Shown here: positions 25,550 through 34,605 of the stretch, one piece after another
How positions within the stretch are numbered: the stretch's first letter is position 1
Layout: every line of letters begins with the position of its first letter
Origin: an uncultured Paracoccaceae bacterium
Lineage (GTDB): Bacteria > Pseudomonadota > Alphaproteobacteria > Rhodobacterales > Rhodobacteraceae
Direction of reading: 5' to 3'
NCBI GenBank assembly: GCA_947487205.1
Contig: CANKVU010000016.1
Span: forward strand, 1-64,000
Length of the DNA stretch: 64,000 nt
Position numbers and translations under genes: made by a program
The notes under the pieces: model-generated
Database searches by the model: none
Told to the model about the DNA's origin: nothing
Seen by the model: the letters and a program-made list of their open reading frames with translations, nothing else

Positions 25550-27160
25550 GTGCGCCATCGCCGCCTGCTTTCCCTGTGGTTTCCCCGTCTCGGCGCCGAA
25601 CGGGTCCTGCGCCGGCGCGCCGACCCGCTGGAGCGGCCCTTCGCCACCGTGGCGGGCCACCGCGGCGCGCAGCTGCTCGACAGCGTCTCGGCCCCGGCCG
25701 AGGCGCTGGGCCTGCGGATCGGCCAGGGCCTGCGCGACGCGCTGGCCGCCTGCCCCGACCTCGTCACCGAGGCCCGCGATCCCGCCGCGGAGGAGGCGTT
25801 CCTCTCCGCGCTGGGCCGCTGGGCGGAGAAGTTCAGCCCCTGGATCGCCGAGGAGCCGCCCGACACGCTGGTCCTGGACGTGACCGGCTGCACCCGCCTC
25901 TTCGGCGGCGAGGCGGCGCTGGCCCGGCAGGTGACGCAGGAGGCCGCCGATCTGGGCCTCAGCCTCGGGGCGGGGCTGGCCGACACGCCCGGCGCGGCCT
26001 GGGCGCTGGCCCATCACGGCGCGGATGGCGGCGCGGCCGTCCTGTCGGGGGACGCCATCGACCAGGAGGCCCGGGCGACGCGATCCCGCGCCGCGCGGCG
26101 CCCGCCGCCCGGACGGGGCCCGGCGGGCGCGCCCTGGATGCGGATCGCCCCGCCCGGCGGCACCCGCGAGGCGGTGTCCGGCCTGCCGGTGGCGGCGCTC
26201 AGGATCGATCCCGCCACGGCGGCGGAACTGTCCCGGCTGGGCCTGCGGCGGATCGGCGACCTGCTGGACCAGCCCCGCGCGGGGCTGGCGCGGCGCTTCG
26301 GCCGCCCCCTGGTCGAACGGCTGGACCAGGTGACGGGCATGGCCCCGGAACCGATCCGCCCGATCCGCCGGCCCGAGCGGTTCGCGGCGCGGATGAGCCT
26401 GCCCGATCCGATCGGGCTGGAATCGGACGTGATGGCCGCGATCGACCGGCTGCTGGCGCCGTTCTGCGCCCGCCTGCGCGGGGCGGGGCAGGGCGTGCGC
26501 CGGGTGCGGCTGGAACTCTACCGCACCGATCGCAGCGTCCTTCGCAGCGACGTGGAGCTGGCCCGGCCGGGACAGGACCCCGGGACGCTGCGCCCGCTGG
26601 TCGAGATGAAGGTGGCCGGGCTCGATGCCGGCTACGGCATCGACGCGGTGCGGATCGAGGCGCTGGCGACCGAGCCGGTGGTGCCGCGACAGGTCGCCGC
26701 ACCGGGCGGCGGGGCGGAGGCGGAGCCGGTCGCCGACCTGATCGCGCGGCTCGGCGCGCGGATCGGGATGGACCGGATCACCCGCCAGCACCCCGCCGAC
26801 AGCCACATCCCCGAGAAGGGGGCGCGCATCCTCGCCGCCGCCTGGTCGGACCCGGCGCGGGACTGGCCCGCCCCGCCCACGCCCCGGCCGATGATGATCT
26901 GGCCCCCCGAACCGGTCGCGGCCCACCCCGAACCCGCCCCGCCCGGCCGGTTCCGCTGGCGGGGCCGGGACCTGATCCTCGCCCACGCCCAGGGGCCGGA
27001 GCGGATCGCCCCGGAATGGTGGCTGGACGATCCCGCCTGGCGGACCGGAACCCGCGATTACTGGCGCGTCACCTGCGACAGCGGCGATCTGCTGTGGCTC
27101 TACTACGCGCATGGGGGGACGCTGCCGGCGGGCTGGTTCTGCCAGGGCGCGTTCTGCTGA
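25550..27160 (+). CDS. imuB: ImuB-type Y-family polymerase-like mutagenesis protein
   Basis: A 536-residue Y-family-related protein. The N-terminus LLSLWFPRLGAERVLRRR replaces the usual first catalytic acidic motif, as in non-catalytic ImuB. LVLDVTGCTRLFGG and a helix-hairpin-helix-like region (LSRLGLRRIGDLLDQPR) follow, and the C-terminal domain ends DYWRV ... GWFCQGAFC. ImuB links ImuA and the error-prone polymerase DnaE2 to the beta clamp in SOS mutagenesis. The GTG start lies just after a perfect SOS box. imuA and dnaE2, normally adjacent, are absent here. Confidence 0.88.
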   Translation: MRHRRLLSLWFPRLGAERVLRRRADPLERPFATVAGHRGAQLLDSVSAPAEALGLRIGQGLRDALAACPDLVTEARDPAAEEAFLSALGRWAEKFSPWIAEEPPDTLVLDVTGCTRLFGGEAALARQVTQEAADLGLSLGAGLADTPGAAWALAHHGADGGAAVLSGDAIDQEARATRSRAARRPPPGRGPAGAPWMRIAPPGGTREAVSGLPVAALRIDPATAAELSRLGLRRIGDLLDQPRAGLARRFGRPLVERLDQVTGMAPEPIRPIRRPERFAARMSLPDPIGLESDVMAAIDRLLAPFCARLRGAGQGVRRVRLELYRTDRSVLRSDVELARPGQDPGTLRPLVEMKVAGLDAGYGIDAVRIEALATEPVVPRQVAAPGGGAEAEPVADLIARLGARIGMDRITRQHPADSHIPEKGARILAAAWSDPARDWPAPPTPRPMMIWPPEPVAAHPEPAPPGRFRWRGRDLILAHAQGPERIAPEWWLDDPAWRTGTRDYWRVTCDSGDLLWLYYAHGGTLPAGWFCQGAFC

Positions 27161-27239
27161 ACCCGCCCCGGCGCGCGCGCCGCTTGCGCGGTCCCCCGGG
27201 GCGCCTAGGATCTGCACCGACAGACCGGAGGAACATCCC

Positions 27240-27902
27240 ATGACAGAACCCATCCTGCACGGCTTCGACGGCTCCACCTATGTCCGCACCGTCAAGATCG
27301 TGCTGAACCGCAAGGGCGTCGCCCACGAGCAGAACCCGGTCGATGTCCTGGCCGGCGAGACGCGCGGCGCGGCGCATCTGGAACGCCACCCGTTCGGCAC
27401 GGTGCCGGTGCTCGACATCGACGGCATCCGCATCCGCGAGACCGACGCCATCCTGCGCTATCTCGAGGCCACGCGCGACGGCCCCGCCGCCATCCCCGAA
27501 AGCGCCCGCGACCGCGCCCGCATGGACGAGGCGCTGTCGATGATCCACGCGCATGGCTACGACGCGCTGGTGGGCGTGGCCTTCTACCACCTCAAGCCCG
27601 ACTTTATCGGCTCCCCCACCGAGGAGGCGCATCGCCAGACGCTCGACACCGCCCGGCGCTTCATGGAGCATATGGGCGAGATCCGCGGCGGCGATCCCTG
27701 GCTCGCGGGGGCGGGGCCGAGCCTCGCCGATTACTGCCTGGGGCCGCTGATCTTCTATGTCGGGCTGACGCCGCATCTCGACGAGGTGCTGGCCGCCGGC
27801 GACCTCTCGGATTGGTGGGAGCGGACGAAGCGCGACGAGGCCTTCGCCGCGACCGAGCCCGACCTGGACCGGGCCCCGCCCGATCAGCCCACGATGCGGT
27901 AA
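27240..27902 (+). CDS. glutathione S-transferase family protein
   Basis: A 220-residue protein with a thioredoxin-like N-terminal domain (HGFDGSTYVRTVKIVLNRKG, then FGTVPVLDIDG and ETDAILRYLE, the glutathione-binding motif) and an all-helical C-terminal domain (about 90-210). It presumably conjugates or transfers glutathione; substrate unknown. CGGAGG lies at good spacing before the ATG. Its 3' end overlaps the convergent SDR gene by 19 bases. Confidence 0.9.
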   Translation: MTEPILHGFDGSTYVRTVKIVLNRKGVAHEQNPVDVLAGETRGAAHLERHPFGTVPVLDIDGIRIRETDAILRYLEATRDGPAAIPESARDRARMDEALSMIHAHGYDALVGVAFYHLKPDFIGSPTEEAHRQTLDTARRFMEHMGEIRGGDPWLAGAGPSLADYCLGPLIFYVGLTPHLDEVLAAGDLSDWWERTKRDEAFAATEPDLDRAPPDQPTMR

Positions 27903-28615
27903 TAGAGCCCGTCGGGAAGGAAGTTCAGGCCGCGCAGCGCGGTGGCGAGCGCGGTCGGGAAATGCCGCGCGAACCGGTCGCCCGAGATGTGGTCGAAGAC
28001 CTCCGCCGCGGCGGCCTCGGGCTCCATGATCTGGGGCATCCGGAAATCGTTCTTGTCGGTCAGCCGGGTGCGGATGAAGCCCGGGTTGACCAGCTGCACC
28101 TGCACGCCGGTGCCCCGCAGATCGGCGTGCATCCCCTCGGCCAGGACCATCACGCCGGCCTTCGAGGCGGCGTAGCCCACGGAATTCGGCAGCCCGCGAA
28201 ACCCCGACAGCGATCCGGTCAGCACGATATGCCCCCGGTCCCGCGCGGTGAAGGCGGGCACGACATGGCCCAGCACGCGGCAGGCGCCGGTGAAGTTCAC
28301 CTCCGCCATCTTCACCACCTGCCCGGGGTCCCATTCCGTGGCGGCCTGGGGCCAGTAGACCCCGGCCAGGTAGATCAGGCCGTCGACCTCTCCCGCGCGC
28401 TCCCAGGCGGCGGCGACGCTGTCGGCATCCGTCACGTCGCAGGGCACCGCCTGCGCGCGGCCCGGAAGGTCGGCCGCCAGCGCCTCCAGCCGGTCGCCGC
28501 TCCGCGCCGACAGGACGAGCTCCGCACCCGCGCGGCTCAGCCGCTCCGCCAAGGCCCGCCCGAGCCCCTCGGAGGCGCCGACCAGCCAGTACCGTTTCCC
28601 GTTCCAGTCCCGCAT
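27884..28615 (-). CDS. SDR-family oxidoreductase, last gene of the flavoprotein/DUF1365 operon
   Basis: A 243-residue short-chain dehydrogenase with [14 protein letters not shown] near the N-terminus, Ser in VLTGSLSGF and YAASK. The ATG at 28615 overlaps the stop of the DUF3833 gene (TGATG), so translation is coupled. In Rhodobacter sphaeroides an SDR closes a similar operon controlled by the singlet-oxygen sigma factor, as remembered. Its 3' end overlaps the GST gene on the other strand. Confidence 0.88.
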   Translation of the reverse strand: MRDWNGKRYWLVGASEGLGRALAERLSRAGAELVLSARSGDRLEALAADLPGRAQAVPCDVTDADSVAAAWERAGEVDGLIYLAGVYWPQAATEWDPGQVVKMAEVNFTGACRVLGHVVPAFTARDRGHIVLTGSLSGFRGLPNSVGYAASKAGVMVLAEGMHADLRGTGVQVQLVNPGFIRTRLTDKNDFRMPQIMEPEAAAAEVFDHISGDRFARHFPTALATALRGLNFLPDGLYYRIVG

Positions 28616-29178
28616 CACGCCTCCGCGTCCTTCCTGATCGTGGCCACCAGCTCGGCCATCAGCACGCCCCCCTTGCGGAACTGGCTGCGGTTGAGGATCG
28701 TCCCGCCCTCGGTCAGGTACATCCAGTCCGTGACCGACAGCGTGTAGCCGCCCGCATCCTCGGGCAGCACGATGGCATAGGCCATCTGCACCGTCGGGCC
28801 GGTCACCTGTCCCCGTCCGCGCCCCACGATGTCGTCCGCCTCGGCGGTGATCCGCCCGGCCTCGGACACGGAGAGGTGCCAGACGCGGGACTGGGTGCCG
28901 CCGCCGTCGTAGCGGAATTCCACGTCGACGGTGCCGTCGTTGCCCGTCCAGCGCCCCGTCATCACCGCGCGGAACCGCGAGGTCATCCGCCCCGTCGGCC
29001 CGAAGATCACGCCCTCGCAGACATTGCGCCCGCCCAGATGCCGCGTCAGGTCGAATTCCGGCCCCAGCCCGAGATATTCGCCCGGCGACTGCCCGCGGAA
29101 CGACAGGAACCGGGCCCGGATCGCGAGGACGACCAGCACCAGTCCGAAGATCACGCTGAGATAGACGAAGACTTCCAT
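28615..29178 (-). CDS. DUF3833 family membrane-anchored protein
   Basis: A 187-residue protein with one N-terminal membrane helix (VFVYLSVIFGLVLVVLAI) and a lipocalin-like beta-rich domain (CEGVIFGPTGRMTSRF, WMYLTEGGTILNRSQFRKGG), typical of DUF3833. The family has no known activity but recurs with DUF1365 and flavoprotein genes. It is placed third in a four-gene operon and overlaps the SDR start. Confidence 0.82.
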   Translation of the reverse strand: MEVFVYLSVIFGLVLVVLAIRARFLSFRGQSPGEYLGLGPEFDLTRHLGGRNVCEGVIFGPTGRMTSRFRAVMTGRWTGNDGTVDVEFRYDGGGTQSRVWHLSVSEAGRITAEADDIVGRGRGQVTGPTVQMAYAIVLPEDAGGYTLSVTDWMYLTEGGTILNRSQFRKGGVLMAELVATIRKDAEA

Positions 29179-29219
29179 CGAATGCCCGATCGCTCGCAGG
29201 TGGGCCGGCCGCACACCGG

Positions 29220-30044
29220 CTATGTCTTTACATGCAGCGCGCGGCTTCGCGGCTTTGTTCCGTCGCCGCGGGACTTGTCGCACGGACCGCTCGTCTGCGC
29301 GGCGGGGGGATCGGGCCGCGGCCTGTAGCGCGCCCCCTTCCACCACAATTTCAGCGCCTGCCAGTGGATCAGCGCCAGCACCCGCCGCGCCCCCAGCGGG
29401 CGCCGCGCCGCGGCCGCCAAGAGCGACCGCGTGGTGAGCGCGCGGCGCGGCCCGGTCAGCGTCGCCACCAGCCCGTCCGCCCCGTCGGCGAAGTCGATGC
29501 GGATGGCGACGCGGTCGGGCCGGATATCGAAGGCGAAGACATACCCCCCCCCGATCCGCTGGAACGGCGAGACATGGAAGCATTTGCGCGCCTCCAGCCG
29601 GTCCTCCGGGCCGATCGGCCCGCGATCCTCGCGGTGGCACAGATAGGAATGGCGGTCGCCGAAGGTGTTCGACACCTCAGCGATGACCGCGCGCAGATCG
29701 CCCGCCTGGTCCCGGACCAGCCAGAAGCTGACCGGGTTGAACACGTGCCCGAGGATACGCGGCTGGGTCAGAAGCTCGATCCGCTGCGCCAGCGGCGCAA
29801 GGCCCCGCTCGGCCAGCACCGCCCGCACCCAGGCCGCCCCCCGCCCCTGCCCCGGCGGCCCGCCATGGTCGCGGTCGCGGATCGAGGCGAAATTGGCGCG
29901 GTTGCGCGACATGGGCCAGGGCAGGTTCGGCGCCGGATCCTCGGCGTCGAGGAGGACATAGTCGATCCCGTAGACGAAGGCGTTTTCGACCGATCCCCGG
30001 CGCCCGTGCCAGGTGCGCCCCGCGATATGGTCGACCCGGCCCAT
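29220..30044 (-). CDS. DUF1365 family protein
   Basis: A 274-residue soluble protein with family landmarks VDHIAGRTWHGRRG, LTQPRILGHVFNPVSFW, EVSNTFGDRHSYL and KCFHVSPFQ. DUF1365 genes sit with flavin amine-oxidase-like and cyclopropane-type methyltransferase genes in many proteobacteria. Relatives in R. sphaeroides have been tied to furan fatty acid synthesis and the singlet-oxygen response, as remembered. It begins 10 bp after the flavoprotein gene. No methyltransferase gene is present in this copy of the operon. Confidence 0.88.
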   Translation of the reverse strand: MGRVDHIAGRTWHGRRGSVENAFVYGIDYVLLDAEDPAPNLPWPMSRNRANFASIRDRDHGGPPGQGRGAAWVRAVLAERGLAPLAQRIELLTQPRILGHVFNPVSFWLVRDQAGDLRAVIAEVSNTFGDRHSYLCHREDRGPIGPEDRLEARKCFHVSPFQRIGGGYVFAFDIRPDRVAIRIDFADGADGLVATLTGPRRALTTRSLLAAAARRPLGARRVLALIHWQALKLWWKGARYRPRPDPPAAQTSGPCDKSRGDGTKPRSRALHVKT

Positions 30045-30054
30045 CGCGGCCCCG

Positions 30055-31341
30055 TTACTCCGCCGCCCAGGCGCGGCGCTCGGCGGCCATGCCCCGCACC
30101 ACGTCCACCGCCGAGGCGAACCCGTCCTCGTGGAAGCCGTCGCGCATCCAGGCCCCGCAGAACCAGGTCCGGCGCTGGCCGTTCCCGGCGCGGATCCGCG
30201 CCCGCCCGGTGGCCGCGGCAAGGTCATAGACCGGGTGGCGGAACGTGGTCTCGTCATGGACCAGCTCCGGGCGGATCGGGCGCGTCGGGTTCAGCGTCAC
30301 GAAGAGCGGATCGTCCTGCGGGATCGGCTGCAGCGAGTTCATCCAGTAGGTCAGGTCGATCCGCTCGCCGGGCTGCGCCGGCTCGCAATAATTCCACGAC
30401 GACCAGACGCGGCGGCGCCGCGGCATCACCGAGGCGTCGGCGTGCAGGATCGCGCGGTTCGGCTGGTAGCGCACCGAGCCCAGCGCCGTGCGCTCGGTCT
30501 CCGACGGATCGGCCAGGAGCGCCAGCGCATCGTCCGAATGGGTGGCCAGGATCACCTCGTCGACATGCTCGACCTCGCCGCCGGCCATGATCTCGACCCC
30601 GTGGGGATGGCGGCGGATGGAGCGGACGGGCGTGCCCGGGCGCAGGTCCACCCCCGCCCGGCCCAGCGCCGATTGCAGGCGCCGCACGTATTCCACCGAC
30701 CCGCCCCGCACCGTGAGCCACTGGTGCTGGCCGCTGTGGTGGAGGAGCGCGTGATTGTCGAAGAAGCGCACCAGCGCGCGGGCCGGGAAATCGAGGATGC
30801 CGCGCGACGGCGTCGACCAGATCGCCCCCGAAAGCGGCAGCAGGTAGCGGTCGCGGAACCACGCCCCCGTCCCCATCCGGTCGAGGAAGACTCCGAGCGG
30901 CAGGTCGTCCTCCTTCGCCATGGCGAGCGCGCGGGCGTTGAAGCGCACGATGTCGCGCACCATCCGCAGGAATCGCGGGTCGCAGGCGTTGCGCTTCTGC
31001 GCGAAGAGGGCGGCCATGCTGCGCAGCCCGTATTCGAACCGCCCGCCCCCGAAGGACGCGCCGAAGGTCATGTCGCTTTCGACCACGGGCACGTCCAGGG
31101 CCGCGAACATGGCGCAGAGATGGGGATAGTTCACCCGGTTGAAGACGATGAAGCCGGTATCGACGGGCTGGTCTCCGCGCCGGCCCGCCAGCACGGTGCG
31201 GGCATGGCCACCGAATCGCGGCTCGGCCTCGTAGAGGACGACATGCGCCTCCTCCTTCAGAAGCCAGGCGGCCGCGAGGCCCGAAATGCCGCCGCCGACG
31301 ATGGCGACGCGGCGGGGCGCGAGGGGGGTCTCGAATGGCAT
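30055..31341 (-). CDS. FAD-dependent oxidoreductase (amine oxidase-like lipid enzyme)
   Basis: A 428-residue flavoprotein with the dinucleotide motif VAIVGGGISGLAAAWLL near residue 12, ATRVL-like FGGHARTV, DTGFIVFNRVNYPHL, and a closing FAD-contact segment GFHEDGFASAVDVVRG. It heads a four-gene unit with DUF1365, DUF3833 and an SDR. Homologs act on membrane fatty acyl chains, one being described as a desaturase in furan fatty acid synthesis; substrate here is inferred. No clear promoter motif was found in the 118 bp upstream. Confidence 0.88.
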   Translation of the reverse strand: MPFETPLAPRRVAIVGGGISGLAAAWLLKEEAHVVLYEAEPRFGGHARTVLAGRRGDQPVDTGFIVFNRVNYPHLCAMFAALDVPVVESDMTFGASFGGGRFEYGLRSMAALFAQKRNACDPRFLRMVRDIVRFNARALAMAKEDDLPLGVFLDRMGTGAWFRDRYLLPLSGAIWSTPSRGILDFPARALVRFFDNHALLHHSGQHQWLTVRGGSVEYVRRLQSALGRAGVDLRPGTPVRSIRRHPHGVEIMAGGEVEHVDEVILATHSDDALALLADPSETERTALGSVRYQPNRAILHADASVMPRRRRVWSSWNYCEPAQPGERIDLTYWMNSLQPIPQDDPLFVTLNPTRPIRPELVHDETTFRHPVYDLAAATGRARIRAGNGQRRTWFCGAWMRDGFHEDGFASAVDVVRGMAAERRAWAAE

Positions 31342-31459
31342 GGGGGGGTCGCTCGTCCTCTCCGACGGCCGTCACGGGGGGCTGGCGCCGGGGGTCCGGC
31401 GCCGATCCGGCACATAGCGTATCGCCGGGGCATTGTCCCGCCCGGCGCGGCCATCCGCC

Positions 31460-32683
31460 TCACTCGCCGGGAACGGCGACCCGATCCTCCGGCGCCAGTT
31501 CCTCGAAATCGAAGTTGTGCAGCCGGCCCGCCCGCTTGCCCGCCTTCTCGGACGAGATGCGGATCTGGTCCACGTCCTTGCGCGCCTGCTCGAAATGACG
31601 GTCGAGATTGCCCACCCGTTCGCCCAGTCGCTCCACGTCGGCGTTCAGCAGGCCCAGCTCCTTGCGGATCGCGCCGGCCTGCTCGCGCATGCGCGCATCC
31701 TTCAGGATCGCGCGCATCGTGTTCAGCGTCGCCATGCAGGTGGTGGGCGAGACGATCCAGACCCGCGCGGCGAAGCCCTCGCGCACCACATGGGGCAGGC
31801 GCGCGTGCAACTCGGCATAGACCGCCTCCGAGGGCAGGAACATCAGCGCCCCGTCGGCGGTGTCGCCCTCCAGGATGTATTTCTCGGAAATGTCGCGGAT
31901 ATGCTTCCGCACCGCGTATCCCAGCGATTTCAGCGCCCGGTCCTGGGCGTCCCGGGTCTCGGCGGCGGCCAGCGCCTCGTAGGCCTCGAGCGGGAACTTG
32001 GCGTCCACCACGATCGGCCCGGGCGGGTTCGGCAGGTGGATCAGGCAATCCGCGCGCGCCCCGTTCGGCAGCGTGTGCTGGAGCGAATAGCTGTCCGCCG
32101 GCAGCGCCTTCGACACGATGTCGTTGAGCTGGATCTCTCCGAACATGCCGCGGCGCTGCTTGTTGGACAGGATGTCCTGCAACGACAGAACGTCGCCCGA
32201 CAGTTTCTGGATGTTGTCCTGGGCCTTGTCGATGGTGGTCAGCCGCTCCTGAAGCTGGGTGAGCGAGGTCGTCGTCCTCTGCGCCTGCCCGTTCAGGACC
32301 TCGCCCATCTTCTCCTGCATGTCGGACATGGTGCGCTGCTGGCGCAGGTTCTGCTCGGCCATCCGCTCGCCCATGTTGCGCTGCACCTCGGCCAGGCGCG
32401 ATTCGACCGTCTGCAGCATCCGCATCTGGGCGTTCGCGGTCGTCTCGCTGACCGTCTGCAGCGATCCGGCCAGCCGGGTCTGGCCCGCGCCCAGCGCCTG
32501 CATGTCGCCGCTCATGCGGCGCAACTCGTGGGCCAGCGCCTCGCTGACCCGGGCGGAGCGGTCGGCGCGCCGCAGGACGCCGGTCAGGAGCGCGGCGATC
32601 AGGAGCGCGAACGCGATCCCGGCCAGCACCGCCAGCGCGCCGCCGTCGCCCCGCGCGAGGCCGGAGAGGAACCCGTCCATCAT
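31460..32683 (-). CDS. rmuC: DNA recombination protein RmuC
   Basis: A 407-residue protein: an N-terminal membrane helix (residues 16-38), a coiled coil (about 45-160), then the RmuC nuclease-like core with [26 protein letters not shown] and [11 protein letters not shown]. RmuC limits rearrangements at repeats and has a predicted restriction-enzyme-like fold (the DAK is the core). The ATG overlaps the mutL stop (ATGA), so the two repair genes are coupled. Confidence 0.93.
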   Translation of the reverse strand: MMDGFLSGLARGDGGALAVLAGIAFALLIAALLTGVLRRADRSARVSEALAHELRRMSGDMQALGAGQTRLAGSLQTVSETTANAQMRMLQTVESRLAEVQRNMGERMAEQNLRQQRTMSDMQEKMGEVLNGQAQRTTTSLTQLQERLTTIDKAQDNIQKLSGDVLSLQDILSNKQRRGMFGEIQLNDIVSKALPADSYSLQHTLPNGARADCLIHLPNPPGPIVVDAKFPLEAYEALAAAETRDAQDRALKSLGYAVRKHIRDISEKYILEGDTADGALMFLPSEAVYAELHARLPHVVREGFAARVWIVSPTTCMATLNTMRAILKDARMREQAGAIRKELGLLNADVERLGERVGNLDRHFEQARKDVDQIRISSEKAGKRAGRLHNFDFEELAPEDRVAVPGE

Positions 32684-34533
32684 GCGCGCCCGAAGAGCCG
32701 CTCGATATCGGTGAGCTTCAGTTCCACATAGGTGGGCCGGCCGTGGTTGCACTGCCCCGAATGGGGCGTGGCCTCCATCTCGCGCAGAAGCGCGTTCATC
32801 TCGCAGGCCTGCATCCGGCGCCCCGCGCGGACCGATCCGTGGCAGGCCATGCGCGACAGCACCGCCTCGATCCGGGCGCGCACCGACAGGGCGTCGCCCA
32901 GCTCGTCCAGTTCGTCGAGGATGTCGCGCAAGAGCCGCCGCGCATCGACCTCGCCCAGGATGGCGGGCGTCTCGCGCACCGCGACGGCGCCTTCGCCGAA
33001 GGGCTCGACGGTCAGGCCCGCCTGCGACAGGTCGTCGGCGATCTCCAGCAGGCGGGCGGCGTCGGCGGCGCTCATCTCCACGATCTCGGGGATCAGCAGC
33101 GCCTGGGCCGCGACGCCGGTCTCCGACAATTGCCGCTTCATCCTCTCGTAGACGAGGCGCTCATGCGCGGCGTGCTGGTCGACGATCACCAGCCCGGCCT
33201 CGGTCTGGGCGATGATGTAGGTCTCGTGCACCTGCCCGCGCGCCGCGCCCAGCGGCTGGTGCGGGGCCGGGCCCTCCGCCCCGTCCCCGGTGCCCTCGCG
33301 GGGGGGCGTGTCCGGCGCGGGCGCGTCCACGCGGGCGAAGACGGCGTTCGTCTCGGCGAATCCCGGCTCCGGCGCGGGCCGGGCGGGGCGGGCGGCGGAA
33401 CGCTCCATCTGGTAGATGCGGGGCCCGCCCGGCTCGGGCCGGAAGGCGCCCAGGGTCGCGCCCGCCACGGTGGTGGAGGCGCGGTGCCCCGCCTCGGCCA
33501 GCGCGTGCTTCAGCGCCGAGACGATGAGGCCGCGCACCACGCCGGGTTCGCGGAACCGCACCTCGGTCTTGGCGGGGTGAACGTTCTGGTCGACGCGGGC
33601 CGGATCGACCTCCACGAACAGCGCCGCGACGGGGTGGCGGTCGCGCGGCAGGAAGTCCTGATAGGCGCCGCGCAGCGCCCCGATCAACAGCTTGTCGCGC
33701 ACCGGACGGCCGTTGACGAACAGGTATTGATGCGTGGCCGCGCCCCGCGAATAGGTCGGCAGCGCGGCATAGCCCGTCAGCGCCACCTCCTCCCGCGCGG
33801 CATCGACGGCCAGGGCGTTCTCGGCGAATTCGGCGCCCAGCACCGTCGCCAGCCGGGCATGGAGCGCGTCGAAGAGCTCCCCCTGCCCGGCCTCGGCCCG
33901 GAACACCTCGCGCCCCTCGCCCCCGCCCGACACGTCGCGCAGGCAGAAGCCCACCAGCGGCTCGGCCATCGCGAGCCGCTTGACCACGTCTCCGATGGCC
34001 TGCGCCTCGGCCCGGTCCGAACGGAGGAATTTCAGCCGCGCCGGCGTGGCGTAGAACAGGTCGCGCAGCTCCGCCACCGTGCCGCGCCGGATCGCCGCCG
34101 GCTTCACCGGATCGGCCCGCCCGCCCGAGACGGACAGGCACGCCCCGTCCGCCCCCACGGCGCGCGAGGTCAGCGTCAGGCGCCCCACGGCGGCGAGCGA
34201 GGGCAGCGCCTCGCCGCGAAACCCGAACGACGTGATGTTGAGAAGGTCGGCGCCGTCGATCTTCGAGGTGGCGTGGCGCGACAGCGCCAGCGGCAGATCC
34301 TCGGGCGCCATGCCGCACCCGTCGTCGGTGACGCGGATCAGGGTCTTGCCGCCGTCGGAATAGGCCACCTCGATCCGCGTGGCGCCGGCGTCCAGCGCGT
34401 TCTCCACCAGTTCCTTGACCGCCGATGCGGGCCGCTCCACCACCTCGCCCGCCGCGATGCGGTTGACGGCGGATTCGTCCAGTTGACGAATTCTGGGGCG
34501 GTCCTCGCCGATGTTGCGGTCGTGAAGTGTCAT
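32680..34533 (-). CDS. mutL: DNA mismatch repair protein MutL with endonuclease motif
   Basis: A 617-residue protein. The GHKL ATPase has [26 protein letters not shown] and FRGEALPS; a Pro-rich linker spans about 340-430. The C-terminal domain has [12 protein letters not shown], which fits the metal-binding endonuclease motif DQHA-x2-E-x4-E, plus ACHGSVRAG and GQCNHGRPT. It is thus a nicking MutL, as expected where MutH is absent. The ATG at 34533 starts the family's N-terminus. Confidence 0.96.
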   Translation of the reverse strand: MTLHDRNIGEDRPRIRQLDESAVNRIAAGEVVERPASAVKELVENALDAGATRIEVAYSDGGKTLIRVTDDGCGMAPEDLPLALSRHATSKIDGADLLNITSFGFRGEALPSLAAVGRLTLTSRAVGADGACLSVSGGRADPVKPAAIRRGTVAELRDLFYATPARLKFLRSDRAEAQAIGDVVKRLAMAEPLVGFCLRDVSGGGEGREVFRAEAGQGELFDALHARLATVLGAEFAENALAVDAAREEVALTGYAALPTYSRGAATHQYLFVNGRPVRDKLLIGALRGAYQDFLPRDRHPVAALFVEVDPARVDQNVHPAKTEVRFREPGVVRGLIVSALKHALAEAGHRASTTVAGATLGAFRPEPGGPRIYQMERSAARPARPAPEPGFAETNAVFARVDAPAPDTPPREGTGDGAEGPAPHQPLGAARGQVHETYIIAQTEAGLVIVDQHAAHERLVYERMKRQLSETGVAAQALLIPEIVEMSAADAARLLEIADDLSQAGLTVEPFGEGAVAVRETPAILGEVDARRLLRDILDELDELGDALSVRARIEAVLSRMACHGSVRAGRRMQACEMNALLREMEATPHSGQCNHGRPTYVELKLTDIERLFGRA

Positions 34534-34605
34534 GCCACAATGGCTAGCACGGCCCGCCCCGGCCGGGAAACGGATTATCGCCAACCATCCACAGGAAATG
34601 CGGCC

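Noticed and set aside
27228..27260. GGAAC before the glutathione transferase gene as a stress promoter
   Set aside because: No CGTT at 16 or 17 bases; the GGAAC is part of the ribosome binding region.
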